Shown in pieces: positions 5,283 through 11,348 of a stretch of DNA of 12,470 bases (positions are counted from its first letter, which is position 1; every line of letters starts with the position of its first letter). This stretch comes from an uncultured bacterium (GTDB lineage Bacteria > Patescibacteriota > Minisyncoccia > Phycocordibacterales > UBA1006). The position numbers were made by a program, and so were the translations under genes. The stretch is from positions 1-12,470 of the forward strand of contig CAIQMU010000021.1 of assembly GCA_903873095.1 (NCBI GenBank), in the 5' to 3' direction. Below the pieces are notes generated by a model. That model was not told the DNA's origin and ran no database searches. It saw only the letters and a program-made list of their open reading frames with translations.

Positions 5283-7193
5283 ATGGACCAACCTCAAATC
5301 ACCTACATTGGAAAAGCGGACTTTCGAAATACCCTTACGAAGTTTGGTATCAAGCCCGAGGATCGTACAAAACACATGTACATCATCGGAAAAACCGGAA
5401 CAGGAAAATCAACCTTCTTGGAAAATTTGATCGTCCAAGATATCAATAATGGAAACGGTTTGGCATTCATTGACCCGCACGGATCATCGGCCGATGCACT
5501 CCTTGATTACATTCCTGAATGGCGACTAAATGATGTCATTTATTTGAATCCATCCGACATGGAATGGCCAATCGCATTTAACCCACTCGAAGACCCGGGA
5601 CCAGAAAAACGACATCTCGTGACTGATGGACTGATGTCGGTATTTAAAAAAGTTTGGCCCGAGGCATTCTCAGGACGAATGGAGTATATTTTGAACCTCA
5701 CCATGATGGCACTTTTGGAGTACCCAGATTCTACAATTCTTTCGATTAATCGCATGCTTACTGATAAAGATTTTCGAAAACGAGTCGTCGCATGTGTTAC
5801 TGATTCTGCTGTACGCAACGCATGGAACGAAGACTTGATGAAATGGGATGACAAACGCTGGTCAGAAGCCGTCGGATCACTTGTAAACAAGGTAGGACAG
5901 TTTTCGACAAACTCAGTTGTGCGAAATATTATTGGTCAACCAAAATCAACATTCGATTTCCGCAAGGCAATGGACGAGCGAAAAATAATCATCATCAACC
6001 TGTCCAAAGGTATGATTGGTGAACAAAACGCACCACTTCTCGGAGCGATGTTAATTACGAAAATTTACTTGGCAGCGATGTCACGCGCAGAGCTCCCTAA
6101 TCATGTCTTGAAACAAGTCGCTCCCTTTTATTTTTACGTAGACGAATTCCAAAACTTTGCCAACGAATCATTTGCAAGTATTTTGTCGGAGGCCCGAAAA
6201 TACAAACTGTGTTTGACGATTGCAAATCAGTTTATTGCACAAATGGAAGAACCTATTCGTGATGCGGTATTTGGAAACATGGGAACGACTGTGGCATTTC
6301 GCGTGGGAACACTTGATGCAGAATTCATGGAAAAAGTTTTTGCACCAGTGTTTACTCAAGACGATCTGCAGAGTATTGTATTTCGACAATTTTATATCAC
6401 TCTTCAAATTGACGGGATGGGATCAAAACCATTTTCTGCGCAGTCACTTGATATGATTCCAAGACTTCAAACATCAGTGAAGAATCAGGTTATTGAAATG
6501 TCTCGCAAAAATTTTGCACGACCACGTGCCGAAGTCGAGGAATATGCCCGTGAATTTTTCGGTTATGCCAAGAAAGATGGTGCAAAAGTTATTCATAGCG
6601 AAGTGGTGACAAGTTCAACACCTGCACCCAGACCAACCACTCCTGTGGCACCTCGAAATTTTGCACCTCAACCGGTTGTTCGTCAGGTTCCAGCAGTACA
6701 AAAACCATTACCTCCGGTTACTGGATTTAGAAATCAACCAAATCCTGTACCAAGAGTTGTGCCGAGTATAATACCAACACCTGCTCCCGTTAAAAAACCT
6801 GAACCTGTTAAAAATTCAAGTACGCTTGATAGTTTACTTGGACAACTTGATGAGGTTGCAAAACCTGAACAAAAACCAATACCTGCACCTGCACCGAAAA
6901 TTTTAGATCGCGCAGCAAGTCCCGAAAAGAAGTCTGCTCTTGCTGAAGCACTTGCAAAAGCAATGGGGAATAAGGTTTCTGAGCCAGCAGTAAAACAAGA
7001 ACCTGTCGTTGAAATAAAATCTGAACCTATAATAGAACCAAAAGTAGAGCCTGTTGTGGAAGAAGTAAGACCCCAACCTGAGCCAGTATTACAACAGCCA
7101 ACATCACAACCCGCACAACCACAAACAAATTACTCAAAATCTTCAACGATACGCGAAGTCCCTGAAGACATTTTAAGAAAAGTTCTCGAATAA
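5283..7193 (+). CDS. TraG/VirD4-family (TraM-recognition-type) P-loop ATPase with proline-rich tail
   Basis: A 636-residue ATPase related to type IV coupling proteins and DNA-pumping HerA/FtsK-type motors. Walker A is GKTGTGKST (36-44, K42), followed by GLAFIDPHGSS; Walker B is FYVDEFQNFA with D287-E288; then ARKYKLCLTIANQF, the TraG/TraD-type sensor segment. Unlike classical VirD4/TraG there is no N-terminal membrane segment. From about residue 440 the protein becomes a disordered Pro/Ala/Glu tail with repeated KxEP-like units, broken by short helix-like pieces (about 512-528, 550-565), and ends in the non-proline peptide REVPEDILRKVLE. The likely role is moving DNA or protein through an envelope machine after recruitment to it, but no partner gene is present in the window. 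It has its own promoter, operator-like repeat and terminator, so it is a single-gene unit divergent from dnaB. Confidence 0.88.
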   Translation: MDQPQITYIGKADFRNTLTKFGIKPEDRTKHMYIIGKTGTGKSTFLENLIVQDINNGNGLAFIDPHGSSADALLDYIPEWRLNDVIYLNPSDMEWPIAFNPLEDPGPEKRHLVTDGLMSVFKKVWPEAFSGRMEYILNLTMMALLEYPDSTILSINRMLTDKDFRKRVVACVTDSAVRNAWNEDLMKWDDKRWSEAVGSLVNKVGQFSTNSVVRNIIGQPKSTFDFRKAMDERKIIIINLSKGMIGEQNAPLLGAMLITKIYLAAMSRAELPNHVLKQVAPFYFYVDEFQNFANESFASILSEARKYKLCLTIANQFIAQMEEPIRDAVFGNMGTTVAFRVGTLDAEFMEKVFAPVFTQDDLQSIVFRQFYITLQIDGMGSKPFSAQSLDMIPRLQTSVKNQVIEMSRKNFARPRAEVEEYAREFFGYAKKDGAKVIHSEVVTSSTPAPRPTTPVAPRNFAPQPVVRQVPAVQKPLPPVTGFRNQPNPVPRVVPSIIPTPAPVKKPEPVKNSSTLDSLLGQLDEVAKPEQKPIPAPAPKILDRAASPEKKSALAEALAKAMGNKVSEPAVKQEPVVEIKSEPIIEPKVEPVVEEVRPQPEPVLQQPTSQPAQPQTNYSKSSTIREVPEDILRKVLE

Positions 7194-7221
7194 AACACTT
7201 GATAAGTGTTTTATTTTTTCT
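7192..7221 (+). terminator. Terminator after the TraG/VirD4-like gene
   Basis: Perfect 9-bp stem AAAACACTT / AAGTGTTTT with loop GAT, starting in the stop codon and followed by a T-rich tract. A promoter for the next gene follows within 30 bases. Confidence 0.85.
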
Positions 7222-7246
7222 TTATTTTTTCTTTATCTCGGTAGTT

Positions 7247-7252
7247 TATAAT
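7247..7252 (+). promoter_or_regulatory. -10 element TATAAT of the surface-protein/pth unit
   Basis: Consensus TATAAT ends 8 bases before the ATG at 7261; predicted +1 near 7259, leader about 2 bases. No clear -35; TTTATCT lies 8 bases upstream of the hexamer, as at two other predicted promoters in the window. Confidence 0.65.
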
Positions 7253-7260
7253 TTTCACCT

Positions 7261-8697
7261 ATGAATTATAAACGAACCGTTCTTTGTTTTGCCTTATTAT
7301 TAGTATTATTATTCACCCGTGTTGCTCATGCGTCCACATCAGTGCAAATTAACGAAATTGCATGGATGGGAACATCCGTATCCGCAAATGCAGAATGGAT
7401 CGAGCTCTACAACCCAACTTCAAGTCCACTTGATTTAAAAGGTTGGAAGTTATCAGCAACCGATGGCTCGCCAAATATTTTATTAACAGGAACTATTTCA
7501 GAAAATGGATATTTTTTATTAGAACGAACAAGTGATGATACGGTACCAAGTATTACTGCAAATCAAATCTATACAGGAGCATTATCAAATTCTGGTGAGC
7601 ATCTACAACTTATTGATGCAACAGGCGCTGTTGTAGATGACGTTGATGCATCAAGTGGATGGCCGGCGGGTGATGATGCGACCAAAAATACAATGCAGCG
7701 AAATGGATCATCGTGGATTACGGCAGCACCAACACCTGATGCCGTGAATGCAGCTGTTGCAGCAACAACAAATAATCCAAATTCTGATCCAAATTCATCA
7801 ACTACTAATTCAGTAACTAGCTCATCAAACGGAGCAGGCATTACTTCTGATCAAGATAATCCAATTACTCCGAATCAAGTTCAAAATATAGGGAAAAGTG
7901 TTTATGAGCTTGCAGTAGATCCTGATCCAAAATATTCTGCACATGTTAGTATTCCCGATAATGGCGTTGTTGGTGTAGTTGTTCCCATGACAGTTGGAGT
8001 AAAAATAGACAATCATCATGATTTTGTGTCAGGTAAATTTATCTGGAGTTATGGCGATGGATCATCTGATACCTATCTGCAAAATACGCCAACCAATCAT
8101 ATTTATTACTATCCGGGAACATATAATGTAACTCTTTCATATTATTCCAATAATATGAAAGATGATCCTGATTACTTGTACAAGAAAACAGTGACCATTA
8201 TTCCAGCAGATGTTGCAGTAATTGGTACAACAAATGATGGTGGGATCATAGTGCAAAATAACTCTACGGATACTATTGATTTGGATAGTTGGAAGTTAAG
8301 TTCAGGAAAAAATAATTATACATTTCCTAAATACACACTGATACAACCATCTGATTCGCTGTATATTTCATCACACGTGATTGGTTTTATTGTTAACAAA
8401 AACGAGCAAATTATTCTTTCAAATCCAAGTAATGTATTAGTTTCAAAATATCCAAAACAACTTGTTCTTGGTGCAAGTAAGATGGCAGAAGCCGTGGCAC
8501 CGCTTCCGTTTCGAGTTTCAGATCAACCATTGCAACCTAAAATTCTACCTAAACCAGAAGTTCCTTTTTGGGATACACCTAAACTCGTTCTTGTTTTTAC
8601 ACTTGGACTTATTGTTGTCATTCTTGCATATGGAACAATTCGCCTGTATGCTATCAGTAATTCTCTTGATGAAGATGAGGATGAATTTCATGAATAA
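7261..8697 (+). CDS. Membrane-anchored surface protein with lamin-tail and PKD-like domains
   Basis: A 478-residue exported protein. Residues 1-24 form a signal peptide (basic MNYKR, hydrophobic LLLVLLF, cleavage after AHA). Residues about 25-165 match a lamin-tail domain (INEIAWMG, EWIELYNPT, LDLKGWKL, NSGEHLQLID). A Ser/Asn/Thr-rich linker (about 165-200) follows, then a PKD-like domain (about 225-313, SYGDGSSD with G265-S268 and YYYPGTYNVTLSY), then a second, divergent lamin-tail-like unit (about 315-402, VQNNSTDTIDLDSWKLSS). A proline-rich stretch leads to one transmembrane helix (about 441-463) and a short acidic tail DEDEDEFHE. It is therefore probably anchored by its C-terminus with its domains outside. 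The ligand is unknown; lamin-tail domains in bacteria often sit on secreted or surface proteins and nucleases, but no nuclease domain is visible here. pth overlaps its end by 8 bases. Confidence 0.88.
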   Translation: MNYKRTVLCFALLLVLLFTRVAHASTSVQINEIAWMGTSVSANAEWIELYNPTSSPLDLKGWKLSATDGSPNILLTGTISENGYFLLERTSDDTVPSITANQIYTGALSNSGEHLQLIDATGAVVDDVDASSGWPAGDDATKNTMQRNGSSWITAAPTPDAVNAAVAATTNNPNSDPNSSTTNSVTSSSNGAGITSDQDNPITPNQVQNIGKSVYELAVDPDPKYSAHVSIPDNGVVGVVVPMTVGVKIDNHHDFVSGKFIWSYGDGSSDTYLQNTPTNHIYYYPGTYNVTLSYYSNNMKDDPDYLYKKTVTIIPADVAVIGTTNDGGIIVQNNSTDTIDLDSWKLSSGKNNYTFPKYTLIQPSDSLYISSHVIGFIVNKNEQIILSNPSNVLVSKYPKQLVLGASKMAEAVAPLPFRVSDQPLQPKILPKPEVPFWDTPKLVLVFTLGLIVVILAYGTIRLYAISNSLDEDEDEFHE

Positions 8698-9256
8698 CTA
8701 CCTTGTTGTTGCACTAGGAAATCCTGGTGAAAAATATGAACAGACACGCCATAACGCAGGATGGATTCTTGCGGATTTGGCGTTTCCGGGTCTTGAATTT
8801 TCTCGTAATTCATACGCAAACGCTGGTGTGGCAAAAACAAGTATCTCAAATCATGATGTTCAAGTTGTAAAACCTGCAACGTTTATGAACGAGTCGGGTG
8901 TTTCTGTTGAATATTTCATCAAAAAGGAAAATATTTTACCTGAGCATATTATTGTAATGTATGACGATATTGATTTACCAATTGGGAAAATGAAAATTTC
9001 ATTTGATCGAGGAAGTGGGGGACATAACGGAATAAAGTCTATCGAAGCACATCTTGTTAGTCGTGAGTTTATTCGTATTCGAATTGGGATTTCGAAAGTA
9101 CTCGAAAGTGGGGAATTGGTAAAACCGAATGTGCTTGGTAATTTTGAATCGACTGAACTTGAAACTCTTAAAACTCTTGCACCGAAAGTTACATCAGCGA
9201 TAGAAACTATTATTTCTGAAGGAAAAGAGGCTGCAATGACGAAGTTTAATGCGTAA
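8690..9256 (+). CDS. pth: Peptidyl-tRNA hydrolase
   Basis: Cuts the ester bond of peptidyl-tRNAs that drop off the ribosome, recycling tRNA. The 188 residues carry the full active site: LGNPG (9-13, N11), RHNAGW (20-25, catalytic H21), FMNESG (65-70, N67), DDIDLPIG (92-99, D92) and GGHNGIKS (110-117, N113). The reading frame stays open far upstream, but that extension overlaps the surface-protein gene in another frame. The family start is the ATG at 8690, with GAGG at 8677-8680 nine bases before it. It overlaps the preceding gene by 8 bases (ATG inside the last codons), a typical sign of translational coupling, so it is transcribed from the 7247 promoter. No hairpin terminator follows; the next promoter begins at once. 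Confidence 0.96.
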   Translation: MNNYLVVALGNPGEKYEQTRHNAGWILADLAFPGLEFSRNSYANAGVAKTSISNHDVQVVKPATFMNESGVSVEYFIKKENILPEHIIVMYDDIDLPIGKMKISFDRGSGGHNGIKSIEAHLVSREFIRIRIGISKVLESGELVKPNVLGNFESTELETLKTLAPKVTSAIETIISEGKEAAMTKFNA

Positions 9257-9284
9257 TTGACTTTTTCTTGGAAAAGAGTATTTT
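9257..9284 (+). promoter_or_regulatory. Promoter of the small gene at 9308
   Basis: TTGACT (9257-9262), 16-base spacer, TATTTT (9279-9284), directly after the pth stop codon. The TTG that could open a longer reading frame here is the -35 element itself, which argues for the ATG at 9308. The predicted leader is about 17 bases, AT-rich and without SD. Confidence 0.5.
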
Positions 9285-9307
9285 TATGTAAATCAAAATT
9301 TAATAAA

Positions 9308-9511
9308 ATGGCAACAAGTACAAAAGATGAAGAATTTAAAAAGAGTACGGATGAGAGCCTACTCCAAGAATATGCTGGAATTTCAGGTAAAAGAGAATAT
9401 TGTTTTTCAAAAAATGAGTCTGAGGAAGAATATTTAAAAGAACGAGAATCAGCTCTCAAGGCAGAAATACTAAGAAGAATGAAATCTCCAGAGATCAAAA
9501 AAGCCGCGTGA
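9308..9511 (+). CDS. Small uncharacterised charged protein
   Basis: A 67-residue, highly charged, probably helical cytosolic protein (KDEEFKKSTDESLLQEY, ESEEEYLKERESALKAEILRRM). I recognise no family. The region from about 37 to 60 (E/K-rich with spaced leucines) could form a single amphipathic helix. An in-frame TTG at 9257 would add 17 residues, but it coincides with a -35 promoter element, so the ATG at 9308 is preferred. The TGA stop, the only TGA stop in the window, lies at the loop of the terminator, so the last codons form the left arm of the hairpin. The presence of a dedicated promoter and terminator supports a real gene. Confidence 0.65.
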   Translation: MATSTKDEEFKKSTDESLLQEYAGISGKREYCFSKNESEEEYLKERESALKAEILRRMKSPEIKKAA

Positions 9512-9521
9512 GCGGCTTTTT
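9497..9521. terminator. Bidirectional terminator shared by the small gene and S1
   Basis: Stem AAAAAGCCGC / GCGGCTTTTT with loop GTGA. The A-run and T-run make it work for both strands: it overlaps the end of the 9308 gene on the plus strand and lies 10 bases after the S1 stop codon on the minus strand. Confidence 0.88.
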
Positions 9522-9530
9522 CTTTGGTGT

Positions 9531-10640
9531 CTATTTTACAAATGACAACGTCATTTTGTGCTCCTTTGGATCAAAGAGAGTAATCTTGAACGAATATGAC
9601 TTGCCGAGTGACAAAGCCTCCTTCAATTTTTTCTCATCTCCGAATTCTGAAACGTGTACGAGTCCCGCAACGCCTTCCTCGATAGAAACCAATGCTCCGT
9701 GTTTGTTAAACTTGATAACAACTCCGGAAACAATGTCGTCTTTCTTGTATTTCTTTTCAACGCGTGTCCAAGGGTTTTCCTTGAGCGCCTTGATTGAAAG
9801 AGAAATTTTTCCATCCTTGATTTCGATAACCTTGGCTTTCACCTTGTCTCCCAATTTGTAGAGAGTTCGAGGATCGTCAACCAATGACCAGTCGATTTCT
9901 GAAATGTGAACCAATCCTTCAAGTCCGTTTTCAACTTTGAGGAAGATTCCGAAATCAACAACTCCGGTGACTTCGCAATCAAGCTCGTCACCAACTTTGT
10001 ATTTCGTAATAATTTCTTTCTTGTCTTCTTTTGAATTTCCTTTTTCACTGAAGATGAGTTTTCCTTCCTTTGGATTAACTCCAATGATGGTAACTGACAA
10101 TTTCTGGCCAGCTAATTTTCGAAGTTCTTTCAAGATCTCATCTTTGTTTCCATCATCAACACGTGGATAGTGTTCTGATTTCAACTGTGATGCTGGAAGG
10201 AATCCTGCAATTCCTTGCCATTCAACAATAAGACCACCTTTGTTTGCTTCCTTGACCAAGAGTTCGAGAGTTTCCTCTGATTTCATAGCCTTTTCAGCAT
10301 CTGACCAAACGAGTGCCTGGCGAGCTTCTTTGAGTGACAATTCGATGTATCCATTTTCATTTTCGCGTTCAACGATTTTACCTTTGATAGTATCACCGAC
10401 GTTCACGTTTTTGATCATGTCACGCGCGTTGATGTATTCACGTCCGTAGATGACTGCTGTGCCAAAAGGAGGCAAATCTACGTACATGTACATCCCGTCG
10501 ATTGAGAGGACTGTTCCTTCAACCAAATCTCCGATTTCGAGTGTTTTTACCACGTCGTCGCCGATGATTTTTTTCATCGCAGAATTTTCAGCGTCGGCAA
10601 AAGCCACAACTGCATTCTTTGGAATTTCTTTCTTAATCAT
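9531..10640 (-). CDS. rpsA: Ribosomal protein S1, four-repeat type
   Basis: S1 binds mRNA and helps its docking on the 30S subunit. Numbering from the ATG at 10640 (369 residues), four S1 RNA-binding repeats are visible: about 35-104 (GDLVEGTVLSID ... GYIELSLKEA), 121-198 (less regular, GIAGFLPASQL), 214-284 (VGDELDCEVTGVVDFGIFLKV, GLVHISEIDW) and 298-367 (VSGVVIKFNKHGALVSI, GLVHVSEF). E. coli S1 has six; shorter forms are usual in many other phyla. The frame stays open for 20 more codons to a TTG at 10700, which sits 8 bases after a TATAAC hexamer; the ATG at 10640 has no SD either. I prefer the ATG because leaderless TTG starts are poor, but the longer form cannot be excluded. Confidence 0.92.
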   Translation of the reverse strand: MIKKEIPKNAVVAFADAENSAMKKIIGDDVVKTLEIGDLVEGTVLSIDGMYMYVDLPPFGTAVIYGREYINARDMIKNVNVGDTIKGKIVERENENGYIELSLKEARQALVWSDAEKAMKSEETLELLVKEANKGGLIVEWQGIAGFLPASQLKSEHYPRVDDGNKDEILKELRKLAGQKLSVTIIGVNPKEGKLIFSEKGNSKEDKKEIITKYKVGDELDCEVTGVVDFGIFLKVENGLEGLVHISEIDWSLVDDPRTLYKLGDKVKAKVIEIKDGKISLSIKALKENPWTRVEKKYKKDDIVSGVVIKFNKHGALVSIEEGVAGLVHVSEFGDEKKLKEALSLGKSYSFKITLFDPKEHKMTLSFVK

Positions 10641-10708
10641 ATTAATGAGAGTGTTGAGTCTTTCCGGTCTTGTGTTTTCCAGTCTGGGCTGAGTGTTCAA
10701 GGAAAAGG

Positions 10709-10714
10709 GTTATA
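10709..10714 (-). promoter_or_regulatory. Possible -10 element TATAAC for S1
   Basis: Minus-strand TATAAC (10714-10709) with only weak -35 matches upstream (TTTATT at 10736-10731, 16-base gap). Predicted +1 near 10702: a leader of about 60 bases if translation starts at 10640, or 1-2 bases if it starts at the TTG at 10700. Confidence 0.4.
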
Positions 10715-10762
10715 AGAGGGGAAAGGGGCTAATAAAACAACGTGATTACAGTAGCATATTTA

Positions 10763-10776
10763 TTCCCTTTTGGGAA
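10763..10776. repeat. Small inverted repeat in the S1/lipoprotein divergent region
   Basis: TTCCC (10763-10767) TTTT GGGAA (10772-10776), a 5-bp inverted repeat between the divergent S1 and lipoprotein genes, five bases upstream of the lipoprotein -35. Short enough to be chance. Confidence 0.3.
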
Positions 10777-10780
10777 GTGT

Positions 10781-10809
10781 TTGACAAATTAAATTAAATA
10801 TGTAAAGAT
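10781..10809 (+). promoter_or_regulatory. Promoter of the lipoprotein gene
   Basis: Perfect -35 TTGACA (10781-10786), 17-base spacer ending in TGt, then AAAGAT (10804-10809). Predicted +1 near 10816, giving an 18-base AT-rich leader with no SD that resembles the leader of the gene at 9308. Confidence 0.55.
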
Positions 10810-10833
10810 GGTCTAAATCAAAACAATTTAATC

Positions 10834-11085
10834 ATGAAAAAGTTAACCATTCTAGCACTAGTATTAGTGCTTCTTAGTGCATGTTCAGGACCTCCTCAGG
10901 AGAAAATTATTCCCGCCGTAAGTTCTAAGACAAACAAGTGCGTGAAAGCTCGGATCGCAAGAAGACAAGGCTTCGGCGGTGCAGGCATAGACCGCTACGT
11001 AACAGTGGATAGTGCGTATAATATCCACATGTTCAAAGTCAAGGACGATGGAACGATAACCGAAATAGAAGCAGGTGATGAGTAA
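10834..11085 (+). CDS. Small putative lipoprotein
   Basis: An 83-residue protein with a clear lipoprotein signal: MKK, a hydrophobic stretch LTILALVLVL, then the lipobox LSAC with the lipidated cysteine at C17. The mature part is about 67 residues, begins with a flexible SGPPQEK, has one more cysteine (C36), a basic patch (KARIARRQGFGGAG) and ends acidic (TEIEAGDE). I recognise no family for the mature part, so its function is unknown; it should sit on the outer face of the cytoplasmic membrane. It has its own promoter and terminator and is divergent from S1, so it is a single-gene unit. Confidence 0.8.
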   Translation: MKKLTILALVLVLLSACSGPPQEKIIPAVSSKTNKCVKARIARRQGFGGAGIDRYVTVDSAYNIHMFKVKDDGTITEIEAGDE

Positions 11086-11101
11086 ACTGCAAAAGTAGCT
11101 T

Positions 11102-11132
11102 AAAAACCACGAACGTGATTCGTGGTTTTTTT
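11102..11132 (+). terminator. Terminator after the lipoprotein gene
   Basis: Perfect 12-bp stem AAAAACCACGAA / TTCGTGGTTTTT with loop CGTGA, followed by more T residues, 17 bases after the lipoprotein stop codon. Confidence 0.9.
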
Positions 11133-11163
11133 ATTTATTCTTTAGTTTTCCTTTATCTCACCT

Positions 11164-11172
11164 TGCTAGAAT
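11164..11172 (+). promoter_or_regulatory. Orphan extended -10 element between convergent genes
   Basis: TGcTAGAAT, nearly the same extended -10 as at 1851-1859. Predicted +1 at 11179, where a 13-bp hairpin begins. No protein gene follows on this strand, so it is either a promoter for a small or antisense RNA or a chance match. Confidence 0.35.
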
Positions 11173-11178
11173 AATTCA

Positions 11179-11208
11179 AATAAAAATCACCTTTCGGTGA
11201 TTTTTATT
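11179..11208. terminator. Perfect 13-bp hairpin, probable bidirectional terminator (rmuC side)
   Basis: AATAAAAATCACC (11179-11191), loop TTTC, GGTGATTTTTATT (11196-11208). On the minus strand the loop is GAAA (GNRA) and the arm ends in T-rich sequence, which suits termination of rmuC about 140 bases after its stop codon. Shares the core CACCTTTCGGTG with the hairpin at 2839-2861. Confidence 0.7.
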
Positions 11209-11348
11209 ATGCTTGCTTCAGAGGCTTAGGGGATCCCGTAGCCGAACAAAGCTTTCGCTTATCAAGCATTTAATATCTAAATTCTACCAAAACCTTATCT
11301 TGTTTGCAATTAGTTAAATTTTAACTAACAGCGAGGCCGAAGCCCTTG
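11209..11348. other. Gene-free 3' flank of rmuC with small hairpins
   Basis: No convincing gene. Visible structure: GGCT/AGCC enclosing GGGgatCCC (11223-11243), AAGCtttcGCTT (11249-11260), and, read on the minus strand just after the rmuC stop codon, GGC-TTCG-GCC at about 11335-11344 (a stable UUCG-type loop). A six-codon plus-strand frame at 11209 (MLASEA) is too short to support. Confidence 0.4.
11310..11328. repeat. AT-rich inverted repeat downstream of rmuC
   Basis: TTAGTTAAA and TTTAACTAA (9-bp perfect arms) flank a single central base. No T-run follows on either strand, so it is not a classic terminator; it could be a protein-binding site or a weak 3' hairpin of the rmuC transcript. 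Confidence 0.5.

Noticed and set aside
8462..8689. Long N-terminal extension of the pth reading frame
   Set aside because: It lies in another frame of the surface-protein gene, is hydrophobic and unlike any Pth, and the ATG at 8690 with GAGG upstream gives the exact family start.
9509..9511. TGA as a sense codon (alternative code of some CPR lineages)
   Set aside because: All long genes are free of in-frame TGA, and this TGA sits in the loop of a strong terminator, so it is a normal stop.
2839..11208. The recurring CACCTTTCGGTG hairpins as CRISPR or mobile repeats
   Set aside because: Only two copies 8 kb apart, different outer stems, each with a T-run at gene ends: terminators explain them.
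11209..11229. Tiny frame MLASEA after the hairpin
   Set aside because: Six codons, no SD and no support beyond an ATG; reported only as part of the gene-free stretch.
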